A stretch of 42,572 bases of DNA, taken from positions 1 to 42,572 of the forward strand of contig DASRUN010000001.1 of the NCBI GenBank assembly GCA_035655435.1. Reading direction: 5' to 3'. Both the position numbers and the translations under genes were made by a program. Each line of letters begins with the position of its first letter. Within the stretch, counting starts at the first letter, position 1. The notes below the pieces were generated by a model that saw nothing but the letters and a program-made list of their open reading frames with translations, had not been told where the DNA came from and did no database searches. Positions 22,524 to 29,206 of the stretch are shown piece by piece. The stretch comes from UBA493 sp035655435 (GTDB taxonomy: Archaea; Iainarchaeota; Iainarchaeia; Iainarchaeales; Iainarchaeaceae).

Positions 22524-23630
22524 CTATGCTGCTTTTCTTCTGGGTTGTCCACGAATCATTGCCAAAGCCCCTGCATGTGTTTTCCCGTCACATCGAAGGC
22601 GCATATACTCCCAACGATCTGAGCCTTTAAGATTTTTAAAAACCCATTCACCAATCTTGGTTCCAAGAGGCTCAACCCACTCCGCTTCCTCTTCATATTC
22701 TATTCTCCCCGATTTTTCTCTATTAAGTACTATTGGCATTCTGTCAAATTCATTTCCGCGTGGATCCGCTACAGCGCCTTTTACTAAGACTTTTCTTTTT
22801 TCGAGAGCATAAAGACGATCAATTGAATATGCAAAGGGAACATCAACTTTCACATATTTTAATTTCTGCAAAACATGAATTACTTCATGAATAGGAGTAG
22901 CATATACTAACTTATCCTTGCTCCAGCCCAAGCGCAAATGCGACTTACCTGTTTCATCACTCATCATTCCCTGATATGTGCTACCAGTTTCATTAAGATT
23001 CTCATAAAATTCTGTTCCGGCTTTTCGCATTTTTTTAGCATCTGTTGTTGAATACTCTTCAAGCGCACCCCTTACGTTCAAATTTTCCGATCTTACCAAA
23101 TCAAAAACTTTTGCCAATGCTTTAGTCCTTTGATCGCTAGGAAGTTGAGAGAGAAAAGTTTCAACGGCAAACCTTGCCTGTACTAAAATAGGTTCAATGT
23201 CTTTTTTTGGAAGTCGAACTCCTTCAATCCTCGCACGTCTTGAACGCGGAAGCGGATCTGTGTTTGGTTCCTCACGTTTAACACGATGTTCCTGAACCCA
23301 GGTCCTGCTCAGAAACCTTTCCCCTATTTTCTGCGCGCGAGCTTGATCAAATCTTTTTGGAATTCTACCACTCCTGATGAACCTGCTTTCAGGAGAGGCT
23401 CTTGGCAAAGATTTTCTTACGGAAGCAACAGCTGAAGCATAAGTGTGATTTAATCCGTGCTTTCGCATATTGTTTTCAACAAATGCAACTGATAAGCCAG
23501 GACGATTGGCACTAAGATTTTTGTGAACAGTTCGTGCGAGAACTCGTTCCCCTGGAGTTAAAGCCCTTGCAGGCTGAGCGGAAGCAAGAGATCTTCTCAA
23601 ATGCGGAGCAGTTGATTTTGGTCTTGGCAC
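22524..23630 (-). CDS. HExxH protein, longer paralogue (putative zinc metallopeptidase)
   Basis: Not a family I can name. The 368-aa protein has a basic N-terminal half (residues 1-135, rich in Arg, Pro and Ser) and a C-terminal domain shared with the next gene. The shared part runs from GVRLPKKDIE (about 137) to the end. TPIHEVIHVLQK puts HExxH at His248, Glu249 and His252. DRLYALE puts Glu277 exactly 25 residues after the second His, a plausible third zinc ligand. VFKNLKG and a final short helix are also conserved. No signal peptide, so it is probably intracellular. Start GTG 23630; TATA GCTATAAATC at about 23637-23646 is close, so a downstream TTG could be the real start. Confidence 0.7.
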   Translation of the reverse strand: MPRPKSTAPHLRRSLASAQPARALTPGERVLARTVHKNLSANRPGLSVAFVENNMRKHGLNHTYASAVASVRKSLPRASPESRFIRSGRIPKRFDQARAQKIGERFLSRTWVQEHRVKREEPNTDPLPRSRRARIEGVRLPKKDIEPILVQARFAVETFLSQLPSDQRTKALAKVFDLVRSENLNVRGALEEYSTTDAKKMRKAGTEFYENLNETGSTYQGMMSDETGKSHLRLGWSKDKLVYATPIHEVIHVLQKLKYVKVDVPFAYSIDRLYALEKRKVLVKGAVADPRGNEFDRMPIVLNREKSGRIEYEEEAEWVEPLGTKIGEWVFKNLKGSDRWEYMRLRCDGKTHAGALAMIRGQPRRKAA

Positions 23631-23681
23631 ATTAGATTTATAGCTCTGCGGAATTTAAACTTTTCCAGAGCAAAAAAATAA

Positions 23682-24551
23682 CTACTTTCTGATTTTTTTC
23701 ATAGCCTCTTTGTGGCTCAATCCATTTGTTCGTTGAACAAGGTAATTCCATCGAGCGTTTCCTTTTAGGTTCTGGAAAAGCCAGTGGCCGATTTGTTTTC
23801 CGGTAAAATATGACCAAACAGGTTCTTTGTAAAAAGTTACACCTTCAAGAATAATATCCACTGAAGGTTTTCTGTCAAAATCTTTCAAACGAATTTTTTT
23901 GAGAGAGCGCTTTTTGAAATAACCTCTTTCAAGGCCGAAAAGTGTGTCTGCTGCCTGCGCAAAAGGATTGTCAATTGCAATCACGCCAAACTTATGGAGA
24001 AGATGAACCGATTCGTGCAACGGAGTGGTCATTGCAACCCTATCCTCAGCCCAGCCTTTTGCCAAATACACTTTTCCCGAATAAGTTGGCATGTAACCGT
24101 AATAGATTTCCCCCTCGCACTTGAGATAAGAATACAAATGAGAAAGTTCAGTTTGAACTTCGGCATCTTTTGGAGAGGAATCTATAAAATCCAAAATGCT
24201 GAGGTTCTTCTTTTTGATCGAACCACGAATTTTTGAAAGAATTTTTTTCCGCTTTGAATGAGAAAGTTTTTTCCCAAAAACCGAAACCACAAAAGCGGTC
24301 TGTTCAGTAATGTGATCAAGATCGTTTTTCGGAAGTCGTTCTCCAACCATTCTTTGTTTTTCTGTGGGAAGAGGAAGATCGGCATGACGGTGTTTTCGGT
24401 TAAAAGATTTCTCCCAAACTTTGCTCAAAAACTTTTCAACCTTTTTCCTGAAAGTTTTCAAGCGAATTCTTTCGGGATTTTTTCCATACCTCAAATATCC
24501 AATCACTTTCGAGTATTGTGTGGAACGATTTTTCGAATTCCTCTTTTTCAT
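23682..24551 (-). CDS. HExxH protein, shorter paralogue (putative zinc metallopeptidase)
   Basis: Paralogue of the downstream gene, 51 bp away on the same strand. The 289-aa form begins MKKRNSKNRSTQYSK; ATG 24551 is favoured because the frame extends upstream only to a TTG. TATA-like TTTTAATTTTAAAA lies about 25-30 nt upstream. Shared motifs are GERLPKNDLD (about 70), GKVYLAKGWAEDRVAMTTP, then HESVH at His179, Glu180 and His183, and DTLFGLE placing Glu208 at the same 25-residue spacing as in the paralogue. IGHWLFQNLKGNARWNYLVQ is also shared. The N-terminus is basic but differs from the paralogue. The conserved metal ligands suggest both are active. Confidence 0.7.
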   Translation of the reverse strand: MKKRNSKNRSTQYSKVIGYLRYGKNPERIRLKTFRKKVEKFLSKVWEKSFNRKHRHADLPLPTEKQRMVGERLPKNDLDHITEQTAFVVSVFGKKLSHSKRKKILSKIRGSIKKKNLSILDFIDSSPKDAEVQTELSHLYSYLKCEGEIYYGYMPTYSGKVYLAKGWAEDRVAMTTPLHESVHLLHKFGVIAIDNPFAQAADTLFGLERGYFKKRSLKKIRLKDFDRKPSVDIILEGVTFYKEPVWSYFTGKQIGHWLFQNLKGNARWNYLVQRTNGLSHKEAMKKIRK

Positions 24552-24744
24552 GAACAAAAAAAAGGATTTTTTAAAATTAAAACCAGTAGGTTTGGGTAAA
24601 AATCAAAAGCCCCTGAACTTCCATTCAATCACACAAGGTTGGCACCGGCAATGAGGTCTCGTTGCATTTATTAATCGTGAAAACGGTCTTTTTATTGCGA
24701 CAGAGAATCATCAAACCTGCACGGAAAACTTGGAGATGGTTTGA

Positions 24745-25032
24745 ATGGAAAAAACGGCAAGCATTAACATATATCTTTTCGGAAAACCCGAATGGGAATT
24801 TGGGGAAAAAATTAACCCTGAAATATTAAAATCAAAAGGGAATGAATTAAAGGCAAGGCTGCATGAGATTGGCAATAACCTTCAAAAACTTTGCGATAAT
24901 GGCTTGGAATATGATTTGAGCCTGTATGACATAATGCTCACCAAAAACACATCAAAAATTGCCGCAGAAAAAGAATTGCGCAAATTAGGGATAAACGAGG
25001 AAGTTTACTTGCCGGAAGAAGAAATGGAGTAA
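24745..25032 (+). CDS. small acidic protein, 95 aa, unknown
   Basis: Not recognised. The start has a GGAG-type ribosome site (GGAGATG, about 8 nt upstream of ATG 24745). The product begins with a beta strand, ASINIYLFGKPEWEFG, followed by a long helix (INPEILKSKGNELKARLHE onward) and a C-terminal helix ending EVYLPEEEME. The composition suggests a small soluble alpha/beta protein. It may be a partner or adaptor, but neighbours give no clue. Confidence 0.6.
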   Translation: MEKTASINIYLFGKPEWEFGEKINPEILKSKGNELKARLHEIGNNLQKLCDNGLEYDLSLYDIMLTKNTSKIAAEKELRKLGINEEVYLPEEEME

Positions 25033-25035
25033 ATT

Positions 25036-25112
25036 AACCCGGGATTCAGCCTGCCCATCTGTCATCATTGCAAAAAGCTCCGCATCATCGTCAGATCAAC
25101 ACGTCCCGGGCA
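25036..25112 (-). ncRNA. candidate C/D-box-like small RNA
   Basis: The minus strand carries a 7-bp terminal stem CCCGGGA (25110-25104) with TCCCGGG (25044-25038). Within it are a C-type box AATGATGA (25069-25062), a 12-nt segment CAGATGGGCAGG, and CTGA (25049-25046) next to the closing stem, as in archaeal C/D guides. A second CTGA-GATGATG pair lies upstream. The 5' C box is degenerate, so the class is uncertain. TATA CTATAAAAAC at about 25137-25146 would start transcription near 25112-25116. The gap 25033-25241 has no gene on either strand. Confidence 0.4.
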
Positions 25113-25136
25113 CATAAAACTGGATTCGGATTTGTT

Positions 25137-25146
25137 TTTATAGGCT
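25137..25146 (-). promoter_or_regulatory. TATA box of the small RNA candidate
   Basis: CTATAAAAAC on the minus strand, about 25-30 nt upstream of the CCCGGG stem of the candidate RNA. No minus-strand protein frame lies immediately downstream. Confidence 0.45.
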
Positions 25147-25208
25147 TTCATGTGCCGATAGAGGCGAAGGTTTATGGTAAAGAGAATAAATATGTTTAAA
25201 AATAACAG

Positions 25209-25225
25209 TATACATTTAATGTATA
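25209..25225. promoter_or_regulatory. operator-like inverted repeat upstream of the toxin-antitoxin-like pair
   Basis: TATACAT-TTA-ATGTATA has 7-bp perfect arms. It lies just after the TATA-like GTTTAAAAATAA (25194-25205), covering the expected transcript start of the gene at 25242. This is where an archaeal repressor, such as the HTH protein of this module, would bind. Confidence 0.55.
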
Positions 25226-25241
25226 ATGTTTTGGCGATGCA

Positions 25242-25568
25242 ATGAAATGGAAGAAATTCACAATATCATTATCACCTACGGATTTCATGGACGTGAAGCT
25301 GAAAATCGAGAAAAATGAATTGGTGGAATTTTCTTTGAACTATAGGACACAAATCGGGAACAACTATCATGAAGTTTACAGAGTTGATACCGCTCACGGA
25401 TACCTTCACGAGCAGAAGTACTGGATTTCCCCTAAACCCATTCCACTCCACACGTTCGCGAATGATTTAAACTATAACGTGACGTTTTATGCTTCAGAGA
25501 TAAAGAAAAACTTTGAAAGGTATAGGCAATATTTCTTACAGAAAAGAGGCGAAAAAAATGAAGTATAA
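25242..25568 (+). CDS. putative toxin, DUF7718/TumE-like
   Basis: The 108-aa protein has the pattern of small alpha/beta proteins encoded next to HTH genes in archaea and bacteria. It starts with two strands, KKFTISLSPTDFMDVKLKI and ELVEFSLNYRTQIGNNYHEV, and then has the diagnostic YRVDTAHGYLHEQKYW (Asp-Thr-Ala-His-Gly-x2-His). It ends in a helix with EIKKNFERYRQYF. The family is often annotated as a TumE-type toxin or DUF7718; its target is not known to me. It overlaps the following HTH gene by 11 nt. The operator palindrome lies 17 bp upstream. Confidence 0.6.
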   Translation: MKWKKFTISLSPTDFMDVKLKIEKNELVEFSLNYRTQIGNNYHEVYRVDTAHGYLHEQKYWISPKPIPLHTFANDLNYNVTFYASEIKKNFERYRQYFLQKRGEKNEV

Positions 25569-25944
25569 AATGACAGATGAAAAGTGGAATAGTATAACGT
25601 CCTTTCTTAACAAAGTACTGAAAAATCCCAACAAATACCCGGATAAAGGATTGATCCTGAGTCTTTCCGATGAGGAAATGACACAAGTGTTCACAAAGAA
25701 AAGGTTAGAATTGATTAGGCTCATTCAGAGTAAAAAACCGAATAATGCCACCAAACTCAGCGAACTTGCAGGCAGAAGACTTAGTGCCGTAATGCGCGAT
25801 CTGGAATTGCTGGAAGAATTCACCATAGTTCAACTGGAAAAAAAAGGAAAAAACATCAAACCAAGAGTAACAACTGAAATACTTGTTTTGCCATTGATAA
25901 AACTCAAGACAAAAAATCTAAGGGAAATCAAAGCAAGAGCATAA
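25558..25944 (+). CDS. HTH protein, putative antitoxin/autorepressor (HVO_A0114/TumA-like)
   Basis: A 128-aa protein with a winged-helix domain. SDEEMTQVFTKKRLELIRLI and NATKLSELAGRRLSAVMRDL followed by LELLEEFTIVQLEKKGKN form helices 1-3 and the wing, matching HVO_A0114-type regulators paired with TumE/DUF7718 genes. ATG at 25558 is chosen, since the longer frame from 25513 runs inside the toxin-like gene. The start overlaps the upstream coding sequence by 11 nt, so both are made together. It probably neutralises its partner and represses the pair at 25209-25225. Confidence 0.65.
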   Translation: MKYKMTDEKWNSITSFLNKVLKNPNKYPDKGLILSLSDEEMTQVFTKKRLELIRLIQSKKPNNATKLSELAGRRLSAVMRDLELLEEFTIVQLEKKGKNIKPRVTTEILVLPLIKLKTKNLREIKARA

Positions 25945-25967
25945 TAACCATTGAACCCCAAAAAAAA

Positions 25968-26366
25968 TTATTTTTTCTTAGCATTTTTCGGAAGAAGCCT
26001 TGTTTTCAACGCATCAATAGTATCATCCTTGGATTTGATGATTTTAGAAAATTCTTCATCCTCGCGCTGTTTTTTTATTTTTTTCACATCCGGAGCTGGA
26101 ACATTCAACATTTTCGAAAGCTTAAATACTATAATGGCAATCAAGATCATGCCCAACAGAACCGAAAACCACCAAATGATTTTCAGATTTTCCGCAGCGC
26201 CGAAAATAGATTGAGCGGCATAACCCACAGCCAGAATAAAATCATTCTCCTCATAAGCCTGTGAAGCCTTTTCAGCATTCTCTGAAACAGAATTATTTGC
26301 AAAACAAAACGGAATCAGAAAAAGGAATGCCAATAAAACAGGCAAACGAAAATTCTTTTTTAACAT
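25968..26366 (-). CDS. exported single-pass membrane protein, 132 aa, unknown
   Basis: Not recognised. Residues 1-23 are a signal peptide (KNFRLPVLLAFLFLIPFCFA). A short extracytoplasmic segment with SENAEKASQAYEENDF follows, then a membrane helix at about 62-82 (IIWWFSVLLGMILIAIIVF), and a basic, probably coiled cytoplasmic tail ending LLPKNAKKK. The start is leaderless from the TATA element at 26392-26398, which is shared with the divergent peroxiredoxin gene. Confidence 0.65.
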   Translation of the reverse strand: MLKKNFRLPVLLAFLFLIPFCFANNSVSENAEKASQAYEENDFILAVGYAAQSIFGAAENLKIIWWFSVLLGMILIAIIVFKLSKMLNVPAPDVKKIKKQREDEEFSKIIKSKDDTIDALKTRLLPKNAKKK

Positions 26367-26382
26367 ACGTTAAAAATAACGT
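26367..26382. promoter_or_regulatory. inverted repeat in the bidirectional peroxiredoxin promoter
   Basis: ACGTTA-AAAA-TAACGT lies directly upstream of the minus-strand ATG at 26366, next to the shared TATA (TATAAATT, 26392-26399). It is a candidate operator for one or both divergent genes. Confidence 0.45.
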
Positions 26383-26391
26383 TTAGGCTAG

Positions 26392-26399
26392 TATAAATT
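26392..26399. promoter_or_regulatory. TATA element shared by divergent genes
   Basis: Plus strand TATAAATT, minus strand AATTTATA. It lies about 22 bp from the plus ATG at 26417 and about 29 bp from the minus ATG at 26366, so both messages would be nearly leaderless. Confidence 0.5.
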
Positions 26400-26416
26400 A
26401 GTTGGTGAAAACAAAA

Positions 26417-26875
26417 ATGCTACAAGTAGGACAAAAAGCCCCGGATTTCGAGCTTTCAGACCAAATCGGAAAAAAATTCAAACTTTCAGATTATAAAGGG
26501 AAAAAAGTCGCAGTATATTTCTATCCAAAAGATGATACTTCCGGTTGTACAACACAAGGGTGCAATATTAGGGATAATTTTTCAACATTGAAAACAAAGG
26601 GAATTGTTGTTTTTGGAATAAGCAAGGATTCGGTTGAATCGCACAAAAAATTTGCGGAAAAATTCAAATTCAATTTTCCAATTCTTTCGGATGAGACAAT
26701 GGAAACACTCGAAAAATACGGGGTTTGGCGCGAAAAAAGCCTTTACGGGAAAACATTCTTAGGAGTTGTTCGCACAACGTTTTTGATTGATGAAAAAGGG
26801 ACAATAAAAAAAATAATTGAAAAACCCAATACAGCGGAACACTCAAAAGAAATAATTGCTGGTTTCGAGGAATGA
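26417..26875 (+). CDS. bcp: peroxiredoxin, PrxQ/Bcp type
   Basis: A thiol peroxidase that reduces hydrogen peroxide and organic peroxides. The 152-aa form starts MLQVGQKAPDFELSDQIG at ATG 26417. The upstream TTG frame start at 26402 is rejected because it precedes the expected transcript start. The active site YPKDDTSGCTTQGCNIRD has the peroxidatic Cys in SGCT and the resolving Cys five residues later, diagnostic of the PrxQ class. VFGISKDSVESHKKFAEKF and the Arg in GVVRTTFLID complete the fold. It probably depends on a thioredoxin-like reductant not in the window. Confidence 0.93.
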   Translation: MLQVGQKAPDFELSDQIGKKFKLSDYKGKKVAVYFYPKDDTSGCTTQGCNIRDNFSTLKTKGIVVFGISKDSVESHKKFAEKFKFNFPILSDETMETLEKYGVWREKSLYGKTFLGVVRTTFLIDEKGTIKKIIEKPNTAEHSKEIIAGFEE

Positions 26876-26962
26876 CAGAAATAAAGGAATTTTATTCAAA
26901 ACCGAAGCATTTTTATTAGGTAAAAAGGAACAAATACTAGTTTAACACTTAGAGGAATTTAT

Positions 26963-27205
26963 ATGGCAAGATTCAAGATTGAACACCACAAAGAGATTTG
27001 CATCGGGTGCGGAGCATGCGCCGCAATAGACCCCGAAGACTGGGTAATGGAAGGCGACAAATCACACTTAATCAGCTCCAACAAAGAACAGGGAGAACAT
27101 GGAACACAGGAATTCAAAATAATAGATGAGGCAAAATTATCGCAAAACCAGGAAGCAGCAGATGCATGTCCGGTTCCTTGTATTTTTGTAAAGAAAGTCG
27201 ATTAA
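26963..27205 (+). CDS. ferredoxin, single [4Fe-4S]
   Basis: An 80-aa small electron carrier. ICIGCGACAA provides Cys13, Cys16 and Cys19, and ADACPVPCIF provides Cys69 as the fourth cluster ligand plus Cys73. The second cluster motif of the 2[4Fe-4S] type is absent, so it should carry one cluster. An insertion in the middle (EQGEHGTQEFKIIDE) is usual in archaeal single-cluster ferredoxins. TATA-like TTTTTATTA at about 26909-26917 lies upstream. The redox partner is unknown. Confidence 0.9.
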   Translation: MARFKIEHHKEICIGCGACAAIDPEDWVMEGDKSHLISSNKEQGEHGTQEFKIIDEAKLSQNQEAADACPVPCIFVKKVD

Positions 27206-27210
27206 ATAAT

Positions 27211-27429
27211 TTACGCTTGTTTCAAAGCGCAATCAGCACACATTTCCTTTTTCTTTTCCAAATCGCTTTTCAAAGACTTTTTGCACACTTTGCATTTTTT
27301 CTCAAGAACAGAAGAAACTTTATCAAGATTCCTTTTCGCTCTTTCTCCTTCATTAAAAACCGTGTCAGTTGTACGGTTTACCTTGGAAACCGTGTCCAAA
27401 GCTTTTCCGAAAGCATCCAAAATACCCAT
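27211..27429 (-). CDS. small zinc-ribbon protein, 72 aa, unknown
   Basis: The N-terminal half is an amphipathic helix (MGILDAFGKALDTVSKVNRT) and a basic linker. The C-terminal half has two cysteine pairs, C46-x2-C49 in KKCKVCKKS and C64-x2-C67 in EMCADCALK, consistent with one bound zinc. Such zinc ribbons often bind nucleic acid or act as adaptors. It converges on the ferredoxin gene with 5 bp between stops. Confidence 0.65.
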   Translation of the reverse strand: MGILDAFGKALDTVSKVNRTTDTVFNEGERAKRNLDKVSSVLEKKCKVCKKSLKSDLEKKKEMCADCALKQA

Positions 27430-27500
27430 GACAAAAATAGAACATTGAACTATTTAAAGATTTTGAAAAAAAAGAAATAGAAAAATTTAGATAAAATTTC

Positions 27501-28064
27501 TCAGTTAATGCCAATTAAAGAAAGCACCCACTTGAGTATTGACATTATCCAATCTATTATGCCTGAAAAGAAATTGCCACTTTGAGCATCACTGTTTGGT
27601 ATTTCAACACCCATGTTATTTTGTATCGTAAAAGTGCTGTAATTTTCAGAATTGCTCAAGAGCAAGAGTTTGTAAAAGTAAGCACCCTTCACTTCGCTTA
27701 TTGTTACCTCACCATTTAGTTTGCCATCATCAATGTCAGCGGTAAAATAATATTTTTTTCCTGGAATTCCGAATAGGGAAGAATTTTCCTGTTTATTTAC
27801 TTTCAATTGCGGAACATTTTCTATTTTCCCGAGCGCCGCATAATCATTTGCCGACAGAACAATCAATATGACCAATGTTTTTCCATCGGCGGATTCAAAA
27901 GCCACTGACTTATCACTTGATATTGCATTACTTTCACTTGGCTCTATAAAGTTCCAAGTGGAATCATAATTGAAATCAAAATAATTATTCGTAAAATTTG
28001 TTGACTCTGCGAACGCCGTGTTAATCAAACAAAAAAATGCAATCACAAAGAGTAACTTTTTCAT
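27501..28064 (-). CDS. exported, C-terminally anchored protein, unknown
   Basis: The 187-aa form begins MKKLLFVIAFFCLINTAFA, a clear signal peptide. GTG at 28073 and ATG at 28070 are alternative starts closer to the upstream stop. The mature domain opens NNYFDFNYDSTWNFIEP and resembles the PsbP/lipoprotein-like beta domains with a phi-x-phi-Y-P-x-x-W start. ALGKIENVPQL and FGIPGKKYYFTADIDD follow. The last 23 residues are hydrophobic (SGIIDWIMSILKWVLSLIG), a probable membrane anchor. It starts within or next to the end of the transglutaminase-like gene, so the two are probably made together. Confidence 0.7.
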   Translation of the reverse strand: MKKLLFVIAFFCLINTAFAESTNFTNNYFDFNYDSTWNFIEPSESNAISSDKSVAFESADGKTLVILIVLSANDYAALGKIENVPQLKVNKQENSSLFGIPGKKYYFTADIDDGKLNGEVTISEVKGAYFYKLLLLSNSENYSTFTIQNNMGVEIPNSDAQSGNFFSGIIDWIMSILKWVLSLIGIN

Positions 28065-28072
28065 ACACATCA

Positions 28073-29116
28073 CTAATTCCTAACCTCAAGAGGCACAAAT
28101 GACTTGTACCATGTTGGGTCTAAATCAAATGTTTGCCCGTCACATGCTGAATCTGGTTGGCTGACTGTTACCCTAACCCACGCATGTTTTCCAGTCAATA
28201 TTATTTTGGATTGAATTCCTTGTTTAGTCAATGCTGAATTTAGAAGCATTGCCTGTTCCCTGCATAATGCGGTTTTTCCGGCAAGTATTTCCTCAAAAGG
28301 AAGAGTTCTCATTGGTTCACCTTCTTCCTCATACCTGTAATTCGGAATAGATTCATTCACTAAATTATATGTTCGTCTGATTCTTTCTGTTTCTGTGCCC
28401 TGAATAGAATCAACACTTTGAAAAAAGGCAGATGTATTTGGCTGATCATAAGTATAAGTTTCAGGGATTTTCCCCCAACCAACTGTCCAATTAAACACCC
28501 GCCTTAATGTTCTTCCTCCAAAACTATCAGCAACCAAAGCGTTAGCGACTCTGTTTAATGAAGAAGCACCCACATAATCGAATTTGCCATCTTCCCTATG
28601 TTGGCTTTCAGATCCTGCAGCCCCATATATTTCACTTAAAGTATATCTCACATCTCCATTTGCATTATTGACATGAACCGCTTTCCCCTTCTCTCCTTTC
28701 AATAATTCCTCAAAGCAGTTATTCAAATTTAGTTCATTGATTGAATTTGAATCAGAAATTGTAGTCTCTGGGGTTGCATTTAAATCAGAAATTGTGTCTT
28801 CGGTTACTGAATTCGAATCAGAAACTATACGATCGGTATCGCTAGCCGATCCACAATATGTTCTTTCTGTTTCTGCATAATCTTGTGAGTATGAAGCTGG
28901 AATTGAATTAACACATTGGCAAATTGGAGAAGCGTCAAGATCAAAAATGAAATAAGGAGAATTTTCTGAACGACATTCAGCAACACAGCGAGATGCAAAT
29001 GGACCATATGAACAGCTTTCGTTCTGAGTGCTTCCGACCGAGGCTGCAAATGCCACCGAAGAAAAAACAACTACCGCAAAAAGCACAGTCAGAAAAAGAA
29101 GGTATTTTGACTGCAT
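28073..29116 (-). CDS. secreted transglutaminase-like protein
   Basis: The 347-aa protein has a signal peptide (residues 1-24, ending SVAFA). A cysteine-rich N-terminal region follows (Cys35, 44, 48, 66, 68, 88), probably disulfide-bonded. Residues 97-125 hold a degenerate repeat with IVSDSN, TISDLN and TISDSN. The C-terminal transglutaminase-like domain has the triad Cys285 (TALCREQAMLLNSAL), His311 (LTGKHAWVRV) and Asp331 or Asp333 (FDLDPTWYK). In prokaryotes such folds usually act as cysteine proteases or amide-cleaving enzymes, not cross-linkers. It is encoded just upstream of an anchored exported protein, which could be a partner or substrate. TATA-like sequences lie in the gap to 29207. 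Confidence 0.8.
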   Translation of the reverse strand: MQSKYLLFLTVLFAVVVFSSVAFAASVGSTQNESCSYGPFASRCVAECRSENSPYFIFDLDASPICQCVNSIPASYSQDYAETERTYCGSASDTDRIVSDSNSVTEDTISDLNATPETTISDSNSINELNLNNCFEELLKGEKGKAVHVNNANGDVRYTLSEIYGAAGSESQHREDGKFDYVGASSLNRVANALVADSFGGRTLRRVFNWTVGWGKIPETYTYDQPNTSAFFQSVDSIQGTETERIRRTYNLVNESIPNYRYEEEGEPMRTLPFEEILAGKTALCREQAMLLNSALTKQGIQSKIILTGKHAWVRVTVSQPDSACDGQTFDLDPTWYKSFVPLEVRN

Positions 29117-29206
29117 AACAGAATTAGTATAGATTATTCTAATTATTATAGTTTCCTCGCAAGGTTCTGCATAAATATAAATACAGGGACAAAGTACTTT
29201 TATTCA

